From Waddliaceae bacterium (GTDB taxonomy: Bacteria > Chlamydiota > Chlamydiia > Chlamydiales > SLOH01), in NCBI GenBank assembly GCA_007132595.1, contig SLOH01000060.1:1-6189 (forward strand): DNA of 6,189 bases, in the 5' to 3' direction. Below are positions 1 to 5,293 of the stretch, in pieces (positions within the stretch are counted from its first letter, which is position 1; each line of letters opens with the position of its first letter). The position numbers were made by a program, and so were the translations under genes. The notes under the pieces were generated by a model. That model did no database searches. It was not told the DNA's origin and saw only the letters and a program-made list of their open reading frames with translations.

Positions 1-165
1 ATCAAAATTTAAACCGTGTTCAGATGGAGAATTCTTTTCTGTCGTCAATACTGTGACATCGTGTCCCTGTTGACTCCAATACTTTGCCCAAGAAAATGGA
101 CGTTGTGATCCAATTGAAGCAAATGGTGGAAAAAAAGTAGAGATAATTAAAATTTTTTTTTTCAA
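1..165 (-). CDS. Glycosyltransferase, GT4-like, N-terminal fragment (3' part beyond left edge)
   Basis: The frame reads from a TTG at 163-165 to the window edge without a stop, giving 55 residues that begin (M)KKKILIISTFFPPFASIGSQ. A beta-strand of hydrophobic residues, then FFPP, a Gly/Ser-rich turn, an RP..WAKY helix, QGHDVTVLTT and an acidic/polar stretch is the typical N-terminus of a GT-B glycosyltransferase of the family 4 type, where this part forms the acceptor-side Rossmann fold. Such enzymes usually transfer a sugar from a nucleotide donor to a lipid-linked glycan at the cytoplasmic membrane face. The start is inferred: no ATG or GTG lies nearby in frame, and the TTG overlaps the TGA of the upstream epimerase gene (TTGA), which suggests translational coupling. 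I see no good Shine-Dalgarno sequence. Its position right after the epimerase makes it a candidate for using the pathway's sugar, but donor and acceptor are unknown. G+C is about 34% by hand count (56/165), lower than its neighbours, over too short a stretch to prove transfer. Confidence 0.82.
   Translation of the reverse strand, partial: MKKKILIISTFFPPFASIGSQRPFSWAKYWSQQGHDVTVLTTEKNSPSEHGLNFD
153..162 (-). repeat. A10 homopolymer at the start of the glycosyltransferase gene
   Basis: Ten consecutive T on the + strand read as ten A in the coding direction. They form Lys codons 2-4 and the first base of codon 5 of the glycosyltransferase, immediately after its TTG start. The first A is also the last base of the epimerase TGA stop. 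A run this long is prone to polymerase slippage, and a change of one base would put the glycosyltransferase out of frame. The epimerase would be unaffected because its stop codon would remain. Whether it actually varies is not visible here. Confidence 0.7.
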
Positions 166-1235
166 ACCAAAAGATCGGCGATTTTTTGTGAAGAAGTTCC
201 GTCTCCATACAGCTGTAAATCCCAGTTGGGATTTCTCTCTTGGCTTGTTTTGAAGCTAGAGTATATCGCCTCAGGGTTCGCTTCTACGAGTTTATTAAAA
301 CCATTTTTAATCAATTCAACCCAAATCGGCTCATCGCGAATGGTTAAACAGGGAACTTTTGAAAAATACGCCTCTTTCGGCACCCCGCCGGAATCTGTAA
401 TGATAAGAGAGGCATTTTTTTCAAGCTGAACCATATCAAGATAGCCGACAGGATCTATCAGGTGGAACGCCTGGCTTGCCATTTCATAGAGGTCAAATTC
501 TTTGAGCTTTTTCAATGTCCGAGGGTGAACAGGAAAAAGAATCGGCATCTCTTTTGCAATCCGTATCAGTCCATGAATAATTGCCTCTAGTCGATCTCTA
601 TCATCACTATTGCCGGCGCGATGAATCGTAACGAGTGCGTAACTCTTTGGAGAGAGAGAAAGGTCTGCAAGAATGGTAGAGTTTTTTGAGGAAATTTTTT
701 CAAACTGGAGAAAAGCATCATACATGACATCTCCCACTTGATGAATACTGGACCTTGGAAATCCTTCCTGAAGTAGTAGCTTGGTTGCGTGATCTGTCGG
801 AGTAAAGAGAAAGTCTGAGCAGTGGTCTGTTAGAATCCGATTAATCTCTTCCGGCATCGAACGATTAAATGCACGAAGCCCCGATTCAACGTGGGCTAAG
901 GGAATAGATAACTTAGTAGTTGCTAAAGCAGTTGCCAAAGTCGTATTTGTATCGCCGTAGACAACGACCCGATCCGGCTTTTCTTTTTCGATGACTGTCT
1001 CAAGAGCTTCGAGCATGCGGCCTGTCATGGCTCCGTGGGAGAGGCTGCCACATTGAAATTGATAATCGGGTTTCGATATTTTCATCTCTTGAAAGAAAAT
1101 ATCGGACATATTGAAGTCAAAGTGTTGTCCGGTATGCGCAAGCACTTGTGTGTGTCCTTTCGCTGCGATCGCGCGGTAAACGACAGAACATTTCACAAAC
1201 TGTGGGCGATTTCCGACAACATGAAGAAACTTCAT
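162..1235 (-). CDS. wbpI: UDP-GlcNAc3NAcA (or UDP-GlcNAc) 2-epimerase, WbpI/WecB family
   Basis: A complete 357-residue cytoplasmic enzyme, the normal length for non-hydrolysing UDP-GlcNAc 2-epimerases, with a GT-B-like two-domain fold. Family landmarks are G-x-R-P-Q at residues 8-12, TGQH at 35-38, GDTN at 94-97, HVESGLR at 115-121, PEEINR at 128-133, THR at 203-206 (as TIHR), HPRT at 237-240 and DSGG at 281-284. Asp95, Glu117, Glu129 and His205 match the positions of the acid/base residues of E. coli WecB. The NMSDIFF and PDYQF...SHG segments resemble the WbpI branch, which inverts C2 of UDP-GlcNAc3NAcA to give UDP-ManNAc3NAcA, and the neighbouring genes make exactly that substrate. The ATG at 1233-1235 overlaps the preceding TGA (ATGA), with GGGAG eleven bases upstream. 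An oddity is that the usual DSGG.QKEA and RDETEW blocks read VPKEA (285-289) and RDEPIW (300-305). Simple UDP-GlcNAc epimerase activity is the alternative. Confidence 0.9.
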   Translation of the reverse strand: MKFLHVVGNRPQFVKCSVVYRAIAAKGHTQVLAHTGQHFDFNMSDIFFQEMKISKPDYQFQCGSLSHGAMTGRMLEALETVIEKEKPDRVVVYGDTNTTLATALATTKLSIPLAHVESGLRAFNRSMPEEINRILTDHCSDFLFTPTDHATKLLLQEGFPRSSIHQVGDVMYDAFLQFEKISSKNSTILADLSLSPKSYALVTIHRAGNSDDRDRLEAIIHGLIRIAKEMPILFPVHPRTLKKLKEFDLYEMASQAFHLIDPVGYLDMVQLEKNASLIITDSGGVPKEAYFSKVPCLTIRDEPIWVELIKNGFNKLVEANPEAIYSSFKTSQERNPNWDLQLYGDGTSSQKIADLLV

Positions 1236-2881
1236 ACTGTCGCAGGCTCCCGTGAGGTGTGATACTCAAGCACCTCTCCTTTTAGGATATACTCTTCACC
1301 TGAGTCTGGACAGACGGCTCTTTTCTCTTCGCCCTTGGCAAGAGAGGGGGGAAGATCAAGCTTAAACCCTGCTCGGCTCATCCAGCCGACATGCCGGCCG
1401 GGATTGCCTAAAATCAAGGAGTGGGGCTTGACATCTTTTGTGACGACTGCTCCGGCGCCAATGAAGGCGTAAGATCCGATTTCAATGCCGCAGAGAATGG
1501 TCGCATTCGCACCGATAGTCGCACCCTTTCGTATCAGAGTGGGAAGGTATTGATCTCGTCTGACAATTTCACTGCGAGGATTGGTGATATTGGTAAAAAC
1601 CATCGAAGGGCCAAGAAAGACATGATCTTCGCATGTCACGCCGGAATAGATGCTGACATTATTTTGCACTTTTACATTTTTTCCGAGGGTAACATCCGGC
1701 GATACGACAACATTTTGGCCAAGATTGCACTCATCTCCTAGAAGAGCTCCTTTCATGACATGAGAAAATTGCCAAATTTTACATCCTTTTCCAATCGAGC
1801 TGCTCGGGTCGATAATCGCCGATGGATGCGCATCGTAGGCTTTTGGTTTGACAAGAGATTGATCATGCTCTTGGTTTGGACATCTTAACTCGCCGTTGCT
1901 AACTAAACTCGATTGCGCAGCTTGAAGAACTTTCAGCACGCGTAGCCCTTCATGTCCGTCTGTTTTTGGTATCGTTCTCTCTTGACACGATTTTAGAAAA
2001 TGCAGGCACTCTTCTTTTAACGGCTCTTTTTGTGGAACAACGACCGGTTCGGCCTGGTTATTGTCGACTTGGGGGATGTGTCCCTCTACCCATTTGACAT
2101 GGTTGCGATAAATCACGAGTTTCTCATCCCAAGGCAGCGTATCGTCAAAAACAATCATCGCATCTGAACCAATGACGGTTAACTTCTGTTCTTTGAACGG
2201 ATGCAGCCAGCTAACGTAATTATGAGAGCGCACTCCTCCTTCAAATTGGAGGGTTGTCATGGTCATATCGGCAACTCCCTTGGATAAATAGGCGTCACCA
2301 ACGCAGCGCACGCCGGTCGGTAGGCGGTGGCCGCAAAGGGAAAGAATGACTGAAATATCATGCGGCGCAAAATTCCAAAGCGCATTTTCTTCTGTGCGGT
2401 AACTCCCGAGGTTCATGCGGTTGGAGATAATGTATTGCAATTTCCCAATCTCTCCGGAACCGATCATTTCTTGTATTTTTTGCACGTAAGGGTGGTAGTG
2501 AAGTAGGTGACCCACCATTAAAATGCGGGCGTTTTTCTCGGCAATTTTGATGAGCTCCTCGCCTTCCTTGCTTGTCATACAAAGCGGCTTTTCTACGTAG
2601 ACATCTTTGCCTTTTTCAAGTGCTTGCTTGGCGAGCGCAAAGTGTTTGAAGGCGGGTGCTGCAATGACAATTTGTTTGATTTCGGGTGTATCGAGAACTT
2701 TTTCAAAATCATTGACAAGGGGAACTTCCGGATATTTTTCTCTATAAGTTTCTAAGAGGGGTAAATTAACGTCGCAAATGGTATGAAGAGCGCCAAGTTC
2801 AAAGAAATTGCGCGCGAGGTTCTTTCCCCAGTAGCCAGCTCCGATCAGTGCAATTGTTGGTTTATACGATAGCTTTTTCAT
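1232..2881 (-). CDS. Fused WbpB-type 3-dehydrogenase and WbpD-type 3-N-acetyltransferase
   Basis: A continuous 549-residue frame holding two enzymes. Residues about 8-330 are a Gfo/Idh/MocA oxidoreductase: GAGYWG nucleotide-binding turn at 14-19, the EKP motif at 97-99 and a WNFAPHD segment with likely catalytic His174. It would oxidise C3 of UDP-GlcNAcA with NAD+. A short linker (about 335-348) leads to a left-handed beta-helix acetyltransferase (about 350-500). This part has isoleucine/valine-rich hexapeptide repeats, the NNVSIYSGV stretch (407-415), GPS.VFTN.TNPRS (424-437) and a closing GNPGRHVGW (492-500), as in WbpD/WlbB enzymes that acetylate the 3-amino group with acetyl-CoA. A tail with CPDSGEEY (524-531) follows. 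In Pseudomonas and Bordetella these are separate proteins of roughly 316 and 190 residues. No Met lies near the linker, so an independent acetyltransferase start is unlikely. The ATG overlaps the aminotransferase gene by 20 bases; a weak AAGAGA (2888-2893) precedes it by six. The acyl donor is inferred from the family. Confidence 0.92.
   Translation of the reverse strand: MKKLSYKPTIALIGAGYWGKNLARNFFELGALHTICDVNLPLLETYREKYPEVPLVNDFEKVLDTPEIKQIVIAAPAFKHFALAKQALEKGKDVYVEKPLCMTSKEGEELIKIAEKNARILMVGHLLHYHPYVQKIQEMIGSGEIGKLQYIISNRMNLGSYRTEENALWNFAPHDISVILSLCGHRLPTGVRCVGDAYLSKGVADMTMTTLQFEGGVRSHNYVSWLHPFKEQKLTVIGSDAMIVFDDTLPWDEKLVIYRNHVKWVEGHIPQVDNNQAEPVVVPQKEPLKEECLHFLKSCQERTIPKTDGHEGLRVLKVLQAAQSSLVSNGELRCPNQEHDQSLVKPKAYDAHPSAIIDPSSSIGKGCKIWQFSHVMKGALLGDECNLGQNVVVSPDVTLGKNVKVQNNVSIYSGVTCEDHVFLGPSMVFTNITNPRSEIVRRDQYLPTLIRKGATIGANATILCGIEIGSYAFIGAGAVVTKDVKPHSLILGNPGRHVGWMSRAGFKLDLPPSLAKGEEKRAVCPDSGEEYILKGEVLEYHTSREPATV
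1247..1251 (-). promoter_or_regulatory. Putative ribosome binding site of the epimerase gene
   Basis: GGGAG lies within the end of the fusion gene, with eleven bases between it and the ATG at 1233-1235. The spacing is slightly long, but it is the only purine-rich match near this start. It may act together with stop-start coupling at the ATGA overlap. Confidence 0.45.
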
Positions 2882-3959
2882 TAACAGTCTCTTGAATGGA
2901 TTGAATCACTTTATCTTGGCTTTCTTCTTCAAGCCAAGGGTGCATTGGCAGGCTTAAAACCTCATCTGCCGCTTTTTCCGCGACCGGCAATGACTGCTCT
3001 GTAGAGGAAAAGAAGGGGTATTTATGCAGGCATTTTGGATAATAGACTGCCGTTGGAATGTCGCGCTCTTTCAATAAAGCACTTAGCTCATCGCGATTGG
3101 AAGCGCGCACGGTATACTGCGCATAGACATGGGTATTGCCTTTCATAATCGTTGGCACGTTGATGCAATCTTTCAGTTTTTCTGAATATCTAGCTCCAAT
3201 TTGATGGCGCGCTTCGACTTCTTTAGGGAAGTGCGGTAGTTTTGCAAGCATGATCGCAGCTTGGAGCGTGTCGCAGCGTCCATTGATTCCAAGGTAGGGA
3301 TGCTCATATCTCTTTTGGCTTCCGTGGGTACGGATGCTGCGCATTTTATCTTCAAGGGCTGAGTCGTTGGTGAAGAGCGCTCCGCCATCTCCGTAGCAAC
3401 CAAAGGGCTTTGCAGGGAAAAAGGAGGTGGAGCCGATTGTTGTCACACCGCAGCTGCGTTTATTGTTTTGCGTGGCTCCAAAGCTCTGGGCGCCATCTTC
3501 GATAACCGGCAGGTTGTACTTCTCTGCGATGGCATTAATTTTACTATAATCGGGCATCTGTCCAAAAAGACTGACCGGCATAATCGCTTTTGTCTTGTGC
3601 GTGATGGCAGATTCAATCTGATCGATGTCAATGTTATAGGTGTCCGGCTCAATATCGACAAATACCGGCTTGGCTCCGACAAGTGCAATCACCTCGGCTG
3701 TCGCAAAGAAAGTAAAGGGGGTTGTAATCACTTCATCGCCCGGACCGATTTCAAGGGCCATGAGGGCAATCAATAAACTGTCTGTTCCGCTTGAGACAGT
3801 CAGACAGTGTTTCACACCGACAAATTTCGCAAGCTCTTCTTCGAGCGTTTGCACCTCTTCGCCTAAGATAAAGTTTCCTTTTTCTAAAACGCTTGCGATG
3901 GCGTCATCAATCTCTTGTTTGTAAGATTGGTACTGCTTTTGAATATCAATAAATCGCAT
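2862..3959 (-). CDS. wbpE: UDP-2-acetamido-3-keto-glucuronate 3-aminotransferase, WbpE type
   Basis: A 365-residue cytoplasmic PLP enzyme of the DegT/DnrJ/EryC1/StrS sugar aminotransferase family, close to the roughly 360 residues of characterised WbpE. SSGTDSL (56-62) forms the phosphate-binding loop, VIEDGAQSFGA (152-162) holds the Asp that pairs with the PLP ring nitrogen, and SFFPAKPFGCYGDGG (179-193) contains the Schiff-base Lys184. It should move an amino group, normally from glutamate, to C3 of the 3-keto sugar made by the WbpB domain, giving the 3-amino substrate of the WbpD domain encoded just downstream. I chose the ATG at 3957-3959 because it is preceded six bases earlier by AAAGGT and begins MRFIDIQKQY, the standard family N-terminus. 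The same frame is open to 4088, but those 43 extra codons lie over the upstream dehydrogenase gene and look unlike this family. The gap to the dehydrogenase is 13 bases. Another 3-keto hexose nucleotide as substrate is possible but less likely in this context. Confidence 0.93.
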   Translation of the reverse strand: MRFIDIQKQYQSYKQEIDDAIASVLEKGNFILGEEVQTLEEELAKFVGVKHCLTVSSGTDSLLIALMALEIGPGDEVITTPFTFFATAEVIALVGAKPVFVDIEPDTYNIDIDQIESAITHKTKAIMPVSLFGQMPDYSKINAIAEKYNLPVIEDGAQSFGATQNNKRSCGVTTIGSTSFFPAKPFGCYGDGGALFTNDSALEDKMRSIRTHGSQKRYEHPYLGINGRCDTLQAAIMLAKLPHFPKEVEARHQIGARYSEKLKDCINVPTIMKGNTHVYAQYTVRASNRDELSALLKERDIPTAVYYPKCLHKYPFFSSTEQSLPVAEKAADEVLSLPMHPWLEEESQDKVIQSIQETVNEKAIV

Positions 3960-3965
3960 TTTTTT

Positions 3966-3971
3966 ACCTTT
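3966..3971 (-). promoter_or_regulatory. Ribosome binding site deciding the aminotransferase start
   Basis: AAAGGT sits in the 13-base gap between the dehydrogenase stop and the ATG at 3957-3959, with six A residues as spacer. It is the best Shine-Dalgarno match in the window and supports the shorter 365-residue aminotransferase over a start further upstream. Confidence 0.7.
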
Positions 3972-3972
3972 A

Positions 3973-5259
3973 TTATGCGGCAAATACAAGATCGCCGCGT
4001 GGAAGAAAGTTTCGTGAATCCACCACTGGAATTTTATAGGATAATATTTCATCGGGAGAGAATTGACTGTGAGCTGTCGCAAGAACAAAACAGTCGTAAT
4101 CGGAGGAGAGCGGAACGCTTGTGCGTCCTTCTAGGTCTCCAAATTTTCTCGTTTTTCCAATCAGGGGGATCATCGGATCGTGAAAATCCACTTGCGCTCC
4201 TTTCTTTTCAAGAAGATGAATCAGCTCAAAGCTTGGACTTTCTCGATAATCGTCGATGTCTTTTTTATACGCAAGTCCGAGGAGCAAAATGCGCGACCCT
4301 TTCAATGGCTTTCCAAATGTGTTGAGACAGTCTTGCACCTTATCGACAACATATTTGGGCATGGCGCGGTTAATTTCACCGGCAAGCTCAATAAAACGGG
4401 TATGAATACCAAACTCCTTCGCCTTCCAACTTAAATAAAACGGGTCAATCGGAATGCAGTGGCCTCCAAGTCCGGGCCCGGGCCAAAACGGCATAAAGCC
4501 AAACGGCTTGGTTTTAGCGGCGTTAATCACTTCCCATACGTCCATTCCCATCGTGTCGCAAATAATTTTCATCTCATTAGATAGGGCGATATTGACGCTG
4601 CGGAAAATATTTTCAAAAATCTTTGCGCATTCGGCGACCTTCGCACTTGAGACCGGCACGACATTGTCAATCGCAAGGCGATAGAGAGCGACGGCAAGCT
4701 CAAGACTCCTCTCATCGACTCCGCCGACAAGCTTCGGGATGTTCTTAGTGCCAAAATTCTGATTGCCCGGGTCTTCTCTTTCCGGGCTGAAGGAGAGAAA
4801 GAGGTTTTTTCCGACTTGAAGATGGCTGCACTCTTCCAAAATGGGCTGCATCACCTCTTCGGTTGTTCCCGGCCAAGTGGTACTCTCTAAAGAGACCAGG
4901 GTATTTGGTTGCAGAAAAGGGGCGATGGAGCGACTGGTGCTTTCAATGTATGATAAGTCGGGTTCGAGATAGTCATTGACAGGTGTGGGCACACAAACAA
5001 TCACAGCTTCGCACTGAGAGATTTTCTCAAAGTCTGTCGTGGCAGTGAAAAAGGGTTTTGTCTTTTCGAGCCTTCCGTGATTGATATGCCGAATGTAGCT
5101 CTCTCCTTTGTTAATTGCCTGGATCTTCTCTGGGTCCACATCGAACCCCATGACTTTGATACCGGATTCTGCAAAAACAAGAGAAAGAGGAAACCCGACA
5201 TAGCCAAGACCGACAATGCCAACGGTAAGTGTTTTCTGTTTAATCTTTTTCAATAACAT
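3973..5259 (-). CDS. wbpA: UDP-N-acetyl-D-glucosamine 6-dehydrogenase, WbpA type
   Basis: A complete 428-residue cytoplasmic enzyme of the UDP-glucose/GDP-mannose dehydrogenase family. It should carry out the two-step NAD+-dependent oxidation of C6 of UDP-GlcNAc to the uronic acid, the entry step of the pathway. The N-terminal Rossmann domain has GLGYVG at 17-22. ESTTWPGTTEE (125-135) and SPER (158-161) shape the active site. The central dimer/substrate domain has Lys213 and Asn217 in AKIFEN, and the catalytic Cys268 in GLGGHCIPIDP (263-273). The C-terminal UDP-binding domain has YKKDIDDYRESP (331-342), a pattern typical of the WbpA/TviB/WbpO branch. UDP-ManNAc dehydrogenase (WecC) is the main alternative; the downstream B-E-D-I genes favour UDP-GlcNAc as substrate. 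The ATG at 5257-5259 is bounded by an in-frame TAA at 5272-5274. No clear Shine-Dalgarno sequence precedes it, since the upstream bases are pyrimidine-rich, so its translation signal is weak or unusual. Confidence 0.92.
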   Translation of the reverse strand: MLLKKIKQKTLTVGIVGLGYVGFPLSLVFAESGIKVMGFDVDPEKIQAINKGESYIRHINHGRLEKTKPFFTATTDFEKISQCEAVIVCVPTPVNDYLEPDLSYIESTSRSIAPFLQPNTLVSLESTTWPGTTEEVMQPILEECSHLQVGKNLFLSFSPEREDPGNQNFGTKNIPKLVGGVDERSLELAVALYRLAIDNVVPVSSAKVAECAKIFENIFRSVNIALSNEMKIICDTMGMDVWEVINAAKTKPFGFMPFWPGPGLGGHCIPIDPFYLSWKAKEFGIHTRFIELAGEINRAMPKYVVDKVQDCLNTFGKPLKGSRILLLGLAYKKDIDDYRESPSFELIHLLEKKGAQVDFHDPMIPLIGKTRKFGDLEGRTSVPLSSDYDCFVLATAHSQFSPDEILSYKIPVVDSRNFLPRGDLVFAA

Positions 5260-5293
5260 AGAGGAAAAAAATTATCAGAAAATCGCTCGCGAC
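5260..5293. other. 34-base gap, the largest intergenic spacer in the window
   Basis: It separates the membrane protein stop from the dehydrogenase ATG. It contains a GC-rich TCGCGAGCGA stretch followed by an AT-rich run in the coding direction. The only inverted repeat is TCGC/GCGA with a two-base loop, too short to call a terminator. I see no promoter pair here, so read-through is expected. Confidence 0.5.

Noticed and set aside
20..208. Minus-strand 62-codon frame starting with ATG
   Set aside because: It overlaps the epimerase end and the glycosyltransferase start in another frame and has no family-like pattern; the TTG-started frame through the same bases reads as a convincing glycosyltransferase.
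3960..4088. Longer start for the aminotransferase giving 43 extra residues
   Set aside because: The extension lies mostly over the dehydrogenase coding region and does not resemble the family N-terminus, while the ATG at 3957-3959 has a good Shine-Dalgarno sequence and a standard N-terminus.
3468..4325. Several plus-strand frames of about 90-136 codons
   Set aside because: They are antisense to the aminotransferase and dehydrogenase, whose motifs are unambiguous, and their translations show no recognisable domains.
162..5259. Plain WecB-WecC pathway to UDP-ManNAcA (enterobacterial common antigen type)
   Set aside because: That route needs only the epimerase and dehydrogenase. The intervening 3-aminotransferase and oxidoreductase-acetyltransferase genes, and the WbpI-like and WbpA-like motifs, point to the 2,3-diacetamido uronate route.
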